Assembly: GCA_008000375.1 (NCBI GenBank)
Contig: SMOI01000483.1
Location: 1-21,595 of the forward strand
Length of the DNA stretch: 21,595 nucleotides
Direction: 5' to 3'
From: Poteriospumella lacustris
Lineage: Eukaryota > Sar > Chrysophyceae > Chromulinales > Dinobryaceae
The translations under genes and the position numbers were made by a program. Shown here piece after piece: positions 1-7,582 of this stretch; position 1 is the first letter of the stretch, and each line of letters opens with the position of its first letter. The notes beneath the pieces were generated by a model. That model did no database searches. It was not told the DNA's origin and saw nothing but the letters and a program-made list of their open reading frames with translations.

Positions 1-67
<67 letters not shown>

Positions 68-77
68 CGACGACGAC
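1..77. repeat. (GAC)n trinucleotide microsatellite
   Basis: An almost perfect ACG/GAC trinucleotide run fills the left edge of the window, with one interruption (GATGAC) near position 60. It lies upstream of the membrane protein gene and probably continues outside the window, so its length is a minimum. Confidence 0.95.
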
Positions 78-312
78 CCGTCGAGCCGGCGGAATCAACG
101 CCACTCGACTCCCAACAAGTCAAACGTGTGCAAAAAATGAGTTCAATTCACAACGCATTGTCAAGGCGAGGTGTTTTCTTCAAGATATTGTTTTGGAAAA
201 GATTGTTACGGTGAAAGGTGTTGGGGAGCTGCGTTTGCTTTTTTCATTTTTGAAGAACGGACGACGACACTTGGAACACTTGAATGTACACAGAGTAAAC
301 TGAGTCCGAACG
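78..312 (+). promoter_or_regulatory. 5' flank of the multi-pass membrane protein gene
   Basis: This 235-bp stretch between the microsatellite and the ATG at 313 should hold the promoter and 5' UTR of the next gene. It has T-rich tracts around 180-250. No TATA box or other element could be assigned with confidence, and the short open frames here show no coding character. Confidence 0.4.
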
Positions 313-1599
313 ATGGATACCAGCGTGGTTATTCCTCTTCTTTCTACAACCGCGGATGTGGGACCACGTCTGGACAATGAAAGCTTGTCCCCCATCGAGG
401 AAACGCGTCATCCATCGTTTTACATGCAGTTGTCACCGGAGCCACGTGAAAGTGGCTTCAGCTGGGCTAGCAACGATGATCCGTCACATGACATATCGAC
501 CTTGCGTGAGTTTATCTTCAAATCTCGCGTGGTCTACATCTTTTGCATCGCCACCGGCATCTTGGAGCCACCGCAGCTACCGTACCCTACGAAACCGTTT
601 CTTCTTCGTTACTACGCTGGGCTCATTCAAATGTTTTTCATTTCGGGGACAGTGGGGTTGTTCACCTTGTATTGTGCGGCCATGGTGGACGGACTCATTC
701 CTCTTCGTTCGATCGCCTCCTCGGCGTACTTCATTGGGCTGGTCGGTCAAAACGTCATCATTTACTTCGCCAACAAATCGTTTCAGCAGTCGTTGACGAT
801 GTCACGTCAGAAAATGAAGCCACAGTTTTACATGAAGTGTTTTATGGAAGCGTTGCCTTACACGAAATTGATTGTGGCTGGGTTTTTCCTGGTCAGTGTC
901 GCCTTCTGTGGGTTACTGTTCGATCCACGTACGGGTTTGCAGGACAAAGACATTCTCTTCGCCATCCTCGGCGTCATGACGTTGGTGGTTCCTTCGACAT
1001 TGATATCGGTGGGGCTGATGACCTTTATCCTCCAAGAACAAAGCATCACACGACATCAAATCGAAGAGCTGTTGCAGCATATTCACAATGGACGCGTCTT
1101 CAGTGTTGATGAATACTTCGTCATCCGAGACCACAACCTTCGACGGAACAATCAATTGTTTTGGTGTGTTACATTGATGGTGATTAGTACCATCTGGAAT
1201 ACGATCTGTGGTCTCGTGTTGGCCTTTAGTGAATCGAAATTGTTGTTGGAAAGTGGATTGTTGTTTGCGTTGTTTACGATCTTCTACACGTTGATCATGT
1301 TTGGTCGACAGGCGTTGATCTTTGTGATCATCTTAGGGTCCATTGGGACCGTCAATCAACTGAGTGAGCAGATTCCCCTGGCATTGGTCCGTCAACGATG
1401 GAACGAGGCCGAACCTGAACAATATCACTTGGAAGTGCAACGATTGAGTGTGTTGGCGGCCTGTAAAGAATGCCCCCTGGGTTCCACGATCTTTGGATTT
1501 CGTTTGACGATCTTCCAAGTCCACGCACAAGTGTGTTTGTTCGTCTTGGCCTTTGTGGTGTCCTTTCTACGATCCATTTTCATTGCGTCGTTGCAATGA
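313..1599 (+). CDS. multi-pass membrane protein, possibly gustatory-receptor-like
   Basis: An intronless 428-residue protein begins at ATG 313. Residues 1-70 are hydrophilic and rich in S, P and E, so probably a cytosolic tail. Seven or eight hydrophobic segments follow, at about 72-85, 100-130, 134-153, 185-204, 213-240, 281-305, 311-347 and 396-424. A long charged loop (about 241-280) and a second one (350-390) separate the later helices. The last helix lies close to the C-terminus. A cytosolic N-tail, seven or so helices and a long loop before the final helices recall the insect Gr/Or-like superfamily known from several protists, but I see no diagnostic motif. This is a structural guess; function and ligand are unknown. 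The gene converges on ABCG-A. Its last 36 codons reappear mirrored at the right window edge, so a second copy probably continues beyond it. Confidence 0.75.
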   Translation: MDTSVVIPLLSTTADVGPRLDNESLSPIEETRHPSFYMQLSPEPRESGFSWASNDDPSHDISTLREFIFKSRVVYIFCIATGILEPPQLPYPTKPFLLRYYAGLIQMFFISGTVGLFTLYCAAMVDGLIPLRSIASSAYFIGLVGQNVIIYFANKSFQQSLTMSRQKMKPQFYMKCFMEALPYTKLIVAGFFLVSVAFCGLLFDPRTGLQDKDILFAILGVMTLVVPSTLISVGLMTFILQEQSITRHQIEELLQHIHNGRVFSVDEYFVIRDHNLRRNNQLFWCVTLMVISTIWNTICGLVLAFSESKLLLESGLLFALFTIFYTLIMFGRQALIFVIILGSIGTVNQLSEQIPLALVRQRWNEAEPEQYHLEVQRLSVLAACKECPLGSTIFGFRLTIFQVHAQVCLFVLAFVVSFLRSIFIASLQ

Positions 1600-2262
1600 C
1601 ATTGTTCGCCGTCGTCGTCCTCCATTCGTTCGGCCGTTTCGTCTGGTGTTGTGTGACACCCTTTTCCCGTCGATATCAACTTAGCGCTAGTTCTCTTCTG
1701 CTGGTCGAGCCGAAGCGCCAACATCTGCTGTAAAGTATAAATGGTTTGTTGATGTCCAAGTGTGCAGATATACAACGTACCTCGGATTCCCGTAGCGCCC
1801 GCCATTTTTCACTCTTTGGAGTTGATAGGCGTGTGATCGATGATGATGTGTACCTCGTATAGTACAGGGGACAAAGTGTCCAAACATATTCCGCTGGTGA
1901 TGGACGTCTTTGGTCGGCGTACAGGTGTTTCGACAAGGGGCAACACCTATTGTGATGGTACTGTGTGTGTCACAAGGTCATACCCCGCACTGGATTCAAC
2001 CAGTCATGCATCCTTTCATCACCGAGAGCATCCAAAATGGGAAAACCTCAGTACCCCTGGCGAGTTGGAATTGAATTGACAGAGGGATAATTACAAGAAG
2101 CAATAGCAGAGCAGCGACACAGAGAAGACAAGGGAAGAAAGAAAGACTATTGACGAAGGAGGGGGGATGCACTTCATGGGCGACCCGCACATGGGGCGAG
2201 AGAGGGCACTCAACGGGAGACGGGACAGAAAGACGCTGGCAGCGAATAAATACATACGAGGA
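1600..2262. other. intergenic region between convergent genes
   Basis: This 663-bp stretch lies between the stop codons of the membrane protein (+) and ABCG-A (-). It holds a short GTC run near 1611, a candidate 53-bp intron on the minus strand, and two short inverted repeats (1923-1948 and 1989-2004) that are kept in the right arm. About 34 bp near 2190-2225 is missing from the right copy. I find no convincing complete gene. Confidence 0.6.
1728..1780 (-). other. candidate 53-bp intron in an unassigned transcript
   Basis: On the minus strand a GTACGT donor at 1780 and a TTTACAG acceptor at 1728 enclose 53 bp. The right arm has the same sites with the same spacing (21303-21355). Joining the flanks keeps one frame open across the junction, ...LRESE then QMLALR..., with only substitutions in the nearby upstream codons. 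This could be a spliced 3' UTR of ABCG-A, a small gene, or chance. No start codon is shared by both arms. Confidence 0.25.
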
Positions 2263-4263
2263 CTAGGCGACCGTGGCCATTTCCACAGTGACAGTGCTAT
2301 TCTTGTTGCTCCCCGCATCACCGCTCTTCGTGTATTCTGGTGGTACAATCGCCGATTCTGATCGAGCTTTGACGGACATGACCACCACGAACATGATTTT
2401 GCAGATGATCGCGATGCCGATCAATATCGCCACGTCGGTGTTGAAGGTGTCTTGCGAATTGAACGTGTCGAAGACGTGGTGAATCGATTGGAGAACTTGC
2501 TTCCCCGTGCGTCCGAAACAGACCGCACTGGCACTGGTGTCCGTGCACTTGTAACCACCGGGCAAGCAGCTCGAGTCGGTGGCGGGATCACAGAGCACGG
2601 CTCCTCCCCAATCAGGTCCTTCCGCGTATTCTTGATAAGCCATGGAGCGAATGTTGTATCGGAACGGCAAGATATACGAGAAGACTCGGAAAGGCCACGG
2701 GATGGACTTGATGGGCAAGAAGAGACCGTTGAACAAGAAGGACGCGAACCAGATGTTGACGTATTGAAGCATGCCCAGCAGAGGATTCGAAAAGACCACC
2801 GCAAAGACTTGTGCGATACTCTCGTACGAATACAGCGTCAAAGCATAGAGCAGTAGCAATTGGCCGTATCGTGGTCCATAGTAGTTGATCATCCCGTATT
2901 GTGATACCGAAATAGCCGCGATACCGAACAGGAACATCACGGGGATCTGCAGTACCGCATTGGCAATCAGATACGGCAACGGCTGGACCATGCCGTTCTT
3001 CACCTCCTTCTTGATCGTGAAGAATTCGTTGTTGAACACATACACTGCAATCACACCCGCGTTGGTGGGAACACTGATACACCAAATGCACAGCCACAAG
3101 TGTGTCAAGGCATTGTCCTGCTTGCGCTCACGACCATCGATGTAAACAATCGCGAAGAAGATCGTCACCACGAAAAACATCAGCAACCGACCCACATACA
3201 CCATCGGATCGCGAATCGCCAGCGAGAAGTGACGACGGAACATGATCAAGATCTGCGTGAACGTGTCGGCGTTCACAATACGAGGTTCTTCCAGCTCCTT
3301 GATCGACGCTTGCATGATGTTGTCGATACGCGCTTGGTGCACTGGCTTCTCGTGGCGCTCGAAGGCGTCGAGGATCTTCGTCACCTCCGCCTCATCGGTG
3401 AAGTCGGTGTTCACGATGTCGAGCATGAACTCGGCCGGGTTTGTCTGTTCGGGTAGGACGTGGCCAATGCGAGCGAAGTACTCGGGCACCGCGCTCGCCG
3501 CACCGACGTACGCCGTCTTGCCGCGCGATAGCAACATGACGCGATCGAACGAGTTGAAGATGTGGGTGGAAGGCTGATGCACCGTGAAGATCGTCACGAG
3601 CTTCTCCGACCGTGTGAGATCGCGCAAGAACTCCATGATCCCCGCGGCCGCCGCCGCATCGAGACCGGACGTCGGCTCGTCGAGGAAAATGATCTCCAGT
3701 CGCTTCATCAGCGCCACCGCCACCGACAACCGGCGCTTCTGTCCGCCCGACAGACCATGCTGGAAGGCATTACCGACCAAGGTGTCGGCGCAGGAGTCCA
3801 AGCCCATGCGAGTGATCATGCGGTTGACGGCTTCGGTCTTCTCCGCCGCACTGGCGCCGGGCGACAGCAGATCGGCCGCATACGCGATGGTCTCGCGGCA
3901 CGTCAAGAAGGCCCAATGGTAATCCTCCTGCGCCACCAACCCGCACTTCGACTTGAACAGCTGGGACGTCAGCGGTCGGCCGTTGACAGTGACGGTGCCC
4001 TCGCTGATGCCGCCATGCGCCTCCATCGTCAGCACTCGCAGCAATGTCGTCTTACCGGCTCCCGACGGACCCATGATGGCAAGCATCTGGCCGGACTGGA
4101 TGACATCGGAGACGTTGTGGAGGATGGTGGACTTCTTGTCCTTCTTCATGACGGAGAACGAGACATCGAAGTGCAGGGTGTTCATGGGTTTGCCTTGGAC
4201 GGCATAGCTCTCGACGTCTTGATTGACGTTGTCGTAGTTCACCTTCGATTGAACAGTTTTCAT
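2263..4263 (-). CDS. half-size ABCG (WHITE-type) transporter, paralogue A, left copy
   Basis: This intronless 666-residue protein starts at ATG 4263 and has the NBD-then-TMD layout of ABCG half transporters, which work as dimers exporting lipids, sterols or drugs. Walker A GPSGAGKT is at 65-72, the Q-loop glutamine at 112, the LSGGQ signature at 171-175, Walker B IIFLDEP at 191-197 and the H-loop histidine at 229, so the ATPase should be active. Six hydrophobic segments lie between about 354 and 630. Before the last is an extracellular loop (about 545-605) with cysteines at 558, 566, 573 and 582. The C-terminal tail, after SES at 635-637, is acidic and lysine-rich and differs from paralogue B. 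The first 390 codons are nearly identical to B. The gene is divergent from B, and its substrate cannot be read from the sequence. Confidence 0.96.
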   Translation of the reverse strand: MKTVQSKVNYDNVNQDVESYAVQGKPMNTLHFDVSFSVMKKDKKSTILHNVSDVIQSGQMLAIMGPSGAGKTTLLRVLTMEAHGGISEGTVTVNGRPLTSQLFKSKCGLVAQEDYHWAFLTCRETIAYAADLLSPGASAAEKTEAVNRMITRMGLDSCADTLVGNAFQHGLSGGQKRRLSVAVALMKRLEIIFLDEPTSGLDAAAAAGIMEFLRDLTRSEKLVTIFTVHQPSTHIFNSFDRVMLLSRGKTAYVGAASAVPEYFARIGHVLPEQTNPAEFMLDIVNTDFTDEAEVTKILDAFERHEKPVHQARIDNIMQASIKELEEPRIVNADTFTQILIMFRRHFSLAIRDPMVYVGRLLMFFVVTIFFAIVYIDGRERKQDNALTHLWLCIWCISVPTNAGVIAVYVFNNEFFTIKKEVKNGMVQPLPYLIANAVLQIPVMFLFGIAAISVSQYGMINYYGPRYGQLLLLYALTLYSYESIAQVFAVVFSNPLLGMLQYVNIWFASFLFNGLFLPIKSIPWPFRVFSYILPFRYNIRSMAYQEYAEGPDWGGAVLCDPATDSSCLPGGYKCTDTSASAVCFGRTGKQVLQSIHHVFDTFNSQDTFNTDVAILIGIAIICKIMFVVVMSVKARSESAIVPPEYTKSGDAGSNKNSTVTVEMATVA

Positions 4264-4340
4264 ATTTTAGTGGAACCGCACTTTAGAATCGATTGGATTG
4301 TAATTCTACCTGGATATCAGTGCCTTCGTAGATTCACTTT

Positions 4341-4352
4341 GTCCAGCATGTG
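4341..4352 (+). promoter_or_regulatory. GTCCAGCATGTG motif, copy 1
   Basis: Outer motif on the ABCG-A side, 78 bp upstream of the A start codon. It is followed by GTCGGGAGG, which is mirrored next to copy 4. Confidence 0.5.
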
Positions 4353-4424
4353 GTCGGGAGGGGTGATGAGACGTGATAACCATCTTGATCCAGTAGCAAT
4401 CATCGCAGTGAATCTTGTTTGTAG

Positions 4425-4436
4425 GTCCAGCATGTG
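4425..4436 (+). promoter_or_regulatory. GTCCAGCATGTG motif, copy 2
   Basis: Inner motif on the ABCG-A side, 84 bp from copy 1 and identical to it. The mirror partner is copy 3. Confidence 0.5.
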
Positions 4437-4643
4437 CATCAAACCGGTGCAACGTTGTGGTCGAACCCCCTGCACACCGCTGCACGCATCGGGGACTTTC
4501 CTCGTTCCTTCCTCTTTTTCAGGTCGATTTCAGTGGATTGTCACTGTGAAAGCTGAAAAAGCTGAAAAAGCTGAAACGGCCTCTGCCAAACTGTCCACGA
4601 TGCGCGTCGCGGGGTGCGGAACCTCCTCTGCACCAACTTGCTG

Positions 4644-4655
4644 CACATGCCGGAC
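4644..4655 (-). promoter_or_regulatory. GTCCGGCATGTG motif, copy 3
   Basis: Inner motif on the ABCG-B side, in reverse orientation. It differs from copies 1 and 2 only by G for A at position 5. Confidence 0.5.
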
Positions 4656-4725
4656 CTTTCACCGGTAGTGCACGGTCATGGGTCAGTCCAATGACTGTGA
4701 ACACTGGATTCTCACACCTCTCGAC

Positions 4726-4737
4726 CACATGCCGGAC
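4726..4737 (-). promoter_or_regulatory. GTCCGGCATGTG motif, copy 4
   Basis: Outer motif on the ABCG-B side, 82 bp from copy 3 and about 100 bp upstream of the B start codon. Confidence 0.5.
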
Positions 4738-4835
4738 AATTTGATGGACAATGAAGATGTTGTTCGAATCTTAAGTGAACATACTTTTCATAATTCAATT
4801 GGAATCAAAATAAACAAGCTGTCAAGCCTGACAAA

Positions 4836-6824
4836 ATGGTCCAATCGACAGTGAACTACGACAACGTCAATCAAGACGTCGAGAGCTATGCCGTCCAAGG
4901 CAAACCCATGAACACCCTGCACTTCGATGTCTCGTTCTCCGTCATGAAGAAGGACAAGAAGTCCACCATCCTCCACAACGTCTCCGATGTCATCCAGTCC
5001 GGCCAGATGCTTGCCATCATGGGTCCGTCGGGAGCCGGTAAGACGACATTGCTGCGAGTGCTGACGATGGAGGCGCATGGCGGCATCAGCGAGGGCACCG
5101 TCACTGTCAACGGCCGACCGCTGACGTCCCAGCTGTTCAAGTCGAAGTGCGGGTTGGTGGCGCAGGAGGATTACCATTGGGCCTTCTTGACGTGCCGCGA
5201 GACCATCGCGTATGCGGCCGATCTGCTGTCGCCCGGCGCCAGTGCGGCGGAGAAGACCGAAGCCGTCAACCGCATGATCACTCGCATGGGCTTGGACTCC
5301 TGCGCCGACACCTTGGTCGGTAATGCCTTCCAGCATGGTCTGTCGGGCGGACAGAAGCGCCGGTTGTCGGTGGCGGTGGCGCTGATGAAGCGACTGGAGA
5401 TCATTTTCCTCGACGAGCCGACGTCCGGTCTCGATGCGGCGGCGGCCGCGGGAATCATGGAGTTCTTGCGCGATCTCACACGGTCGGAGAAGCTCGTGAC
5501 GATCTTCACGGTGCACCAGCCTTCCACCCACATCTTCAACTCGTTCGATCGCGTCATGTTGCTTTCGCGCGGCAAGACGGCGTACGTCGGTGCGGCGAGC
5601 GCGGTGCCTGAGTACTTCGCTCGCATTGGCCACGTTCTGCCCAAGCAAACGAACCCGGCCGAGTTTATGCTCGACATCGTGAACACCGACTTCACCGATG
5701 AGGCGGAGGTGACGAAGATCCTCGACGCCTTCGAGCGCCACGAGAAGCCAGTGCACCAAGCGCGTATCGACAACATCATGCAAGCGTCGATCAAGGAGCT
5801 GGAAGAACCTCGTATTGTGAACGCCGACACGTTCACGCAGATCTTGATCATGTTCCGTCGTCACTTCTCGCTGGCGATTCGCGATCCGATGGTGTATGTG
5901 GGTCGGTTGCTGATGTTTTTCGTGGTGACGATCTTCTTCGCGATTGTTTACATCGATGGTCGTGAGCGCAAGCAGGACAATGCCTTGACACACTTGTGGC
6001 TGTGCATTTGGTGCATTGGCGTCCCGACGAACGCGGGTGTGATTGCAGTGTATGTGTTCAACAATGAGTTCTTCACGATCAAGAAGGAGGTGAAGAACGG
6101 CATGGTCCAGCCGTTGCCGTATCTGATCGCTAACTCCGTGCTGCAGATCCCCATGATGTTCCTCTTTGGCATTATGTCTATCTCGGTATCACAATACGGT
6201 ATGCTCAACTACTATGGACCTCGGTATGGACACGTTCTGTTGCTCTATGCCTTGACGATGTATTCGTACGAGAGTATCGCTCAAGTATTTGCAGTGATGT
6301 TTTCGAATCCTCTGCTGGGCATGCTTCAATACGTCAACATCTGGTTCGCGTCCTTCTTGTTTAATGGTCTCTTCTTGCCGGTCGAATCCATCCCCTGGCC
6401 TTTCCGAGTCTTCTCGTATATCTTGCCGTTCCGATACAACATTCGCTCCATGGCCTATCAAGAATACGTCGAGGGCCCAGACTGGGATGGAGCCGTGCTC
6501 TGTGATCCCGCCACCGACTCGAGCTGCTTGCCCGGTGGTTACAAGTGCACGGACACCGGTGCTGGCGCAGCATGCTACGGTCGCACTGGAGAACAAGTCA
6601 TCCAATCGATTCATCAAGTCTTCGACACGTTCAATTCCAATGATACCTTCAACACCGACGTGGCGATTTTGATCGGCATCGCGATCATCTGCAAGATCGT
6701 GTTCGTGGTGGTCATGTCGGTGAAGGCTCGATCAGAATCGAAGATCACTTCGTATGAGAAGGCTGTCGATGATGCGAACAAGAAGAATAGTCCAGTAACC
6801 ATCGAGATGGCAGCCATGGCGTAG
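4836..6824 (+). CDS. half-size ABCG (WHITE-type) transporter, paralogue B, left copy
   Basis: This intronless 662-residue half transporter starts at ATG 4836, two residues shorter than A at the N-terminus. Walker A is at 63-70, LSGGQ at 169-173, Walker B at 189-195 and the H-loop histidine at 227. Nucleotide identity to A is near total from about codon 7 to codon 391, then drops abruptly near 6013. In the membrane half B has its own residues, for example ANSVLQIPMMFLFGIMS against ANAVLQIPVMFLFGIAA in A. The tail after SES reads KITSYEKAVDD. This copy has a private cluster of changes at 5453-5667, including Lys for Glu at residue 270, which the other three ABCG copies lack. The gene is divergent from A and convergent with the small-protein locus downstream. 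Confidence 0.96.
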   Translation: MVQSTVNYDNVNQDVESYAVQGKPMNTLHFDVSFSVMKKDKKSTILHNVSDVIQSGQMLAIMGPSGAGKTTLLRVLTMEAHGGISEGTVTVNGRPLTSQLFKSKCGLVAQEDYHWAFLTCRETIAYAADLLSPGASAAEKTEAVNRMITRMGLDSCADTLVGNAFQHGLSGGQKRRLSVAVALMKRLEIIFLDEPTSGLDAAAAAGIMEFLRDLTRSEKLVTIFTVHQPSTHIFNSFDRVMLLSRGKTAYVGAASAVPEYFARIGHVLPKQTNPAEFMLDIVNTDFTDEAEVTKILDAFERHEKPVHQARIDNIMQASIKELEEPRIVNADTFTQILIMFRRHFSLAIRDPMVYVGRLLMFFVVTIFFAIVYIDGRERKQDNALTHLWLCIWCIGVPTNAGVIAVYVFNNEFFTIKKEVKNGMVQPLPYLIANSVLQIPMMFLFGIMSISVSQYGMLNYYGPRYGHVLLLYALTMYSYESIAQVFAVMFSNPLLGMLQYVNIWFASFLFNGLFLPVESIPWPFRVFSYILPFRYNIRSMAYQEYVEGPDWDGAVLCDPATDSSCLPGGYKCTDTGAGAACYGRTGEQVIQSIHQVFDTFNSNDTFNTDVAILIGIAIICKIVFVVVMSVKARSESKITSYEKAVDDANKKNSPVTIEMAAMA

Positions 6825-7073
6825 TTGAAAAGGCTGCGGCTGATTTTGGTGACATCTGAACGGTCTGTTATGATTGCTATTGATCGTTTGGGTTTCTCCA
6901 CATGTGTTTTGTTTTGTCTGTGATATATATCGTTCATTGCTACCCCTGTAAAACTCATTATTTCCAATCGCAACGCCTCGTACGTGAACAAATGTTACAA
7001 GAACTCAACCGAAAACGTTTGAAGCCAACAATGTCAAGGAGTCTCCAGACTAAGGATTTGTTCGGTGATGTAA
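6640..7073 (+). repeat. direct repeat copy 1: ABCG-B 3' end plus downstream DNA
   Basis: The last about 60 codons of ABCG-B and its 3' flank recur at 10767-11180 on the same strand, bracketing the left-arm insertion. The end of this copy (7034-7073) still carries the last 12 codons and stop of the small-protein gene in antisense. Homology then breaks at 7073/7074. This copy keeps a stretch (about 6830-6898) that is missing from copy 2. Confidence 0.85.
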
Positions 7074-7280
7074 GATCGAAGGATCATTCGATTTCCGGTT
7101 TCCAGTTTCACATACCAACGGCATACGGGACAAACGGGGCAGGACTCAATGTGGCCGACCGATGAGAAACGGCTGCAGAGACTCACTTAATGCGTGAGGA
7201 CGGGGCGTTTCAGTGGTTACGTACGAAGACCGGGGGCCTAAGCGTGGCCGTCTCATCCATCATCTCAAAGAAGGGCGACA
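7074..7280. other. left end of the insertion, no gene seen
   Basis: This 207-bp stretch has no counterpart in the right arm. It may hold the promoter of the Crinkler-like gene. A short open frame (about 7214-7345, + strand) ends without any recognisable domain. Confidence 0.35.
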
Positions 7281-7485
7281 ATGGACTGTGGTCGTTACAA
7301 ACAGTCCAAGTCCATTACGAAATTCACCATGTTGGAGTGGAACAGAAGTAGCAAGCCTCATGAAGACTGTCATGCCACCAAGGATGACTTGATGATTGGA
7401 GACAGATATCAAGTTTGGAATGATTGTCCTGTGTGTGAGAGACGTGGAGTTCTCTGCGAAATTGGCTGTCATCCAGTTTCTGCCG
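7281..7485 (+). other. candidate upstream exon of the Crinkler-like gene
   Basis: An open frame from ATG 7281 runs to a possible donor (GTAAAC at 7486). A pyrimidine-rich stretch and a GAGGCAG acceptor end at 7565, giving an 80-bp intron. Splicing joins Ala-Glu-Gly-Trp in frame with the ORF starting at 7583, which would happen by chance one time in three. The exon would encode about 68 residues, including CPVCERRGVLCEIGC, which could bind metal. It does not look like the ubiquitin-like header of classic Crinklers. RNA evidence would decide. Confidence 0.35.
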
Positions 7486-7582
7486 GTAAACTATATTTTT
7501 TCCATTGCATTTCTTTTTTCTAAATTGTTCCATACTTGTTTCTTGACTTACTCTTTGTGAGGCAGAGGGTTGGATCCCTTGG

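Larger units (their letters stand above)
4264..4835. promoter_or_regulatory. palindromic bidirectional promoter of ABCG-A and ABCG-B, left arm
   Basis: This 572-bp region separates two divergent ABCG start codons and is an imperfect palindrome centred near 4539. The motif GTCCRGCATGTG occurs four times: two forward on the A side, two reverse on the B side, placed symmetrically about the centre. The centre holds CAGTG-GATTGT-CACTG (4531-4546), followed by three tandem AGCTGAAA-type units (4551-4575). The symmetry suggests that A and B arose by inverted duplication including their promoters. The motif copies may be binding sites that co-regulate both pumps; this is inferred. Confidence 0.75.

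Noticed and set aside
1425-1805. 126-codon minus-strand frame overlapping the membrane protein 3' end
   Set aside because: Its frame is antisense to the membrane protein and the N-terminal half shifts frame in the right arm. The splice-like sites within it are listed separately with low confidence.
1980-2010. tRNA T-arm-like sequence (GGTTGAATCC on the minus strand)
   Set aside because: The loop is one base short and no acceptor, D or anticodon arm can be folded around it.
3562-4668. Long open frames antisense to the ABCG genes (also 4788-5993 and 18448-19554)
   Set aside because: They mirror the conserved ATPase coding region, are rich in R, H, Q and D as antisense of GC-rich codons usually is, and recur only because the sense genes are repeated.
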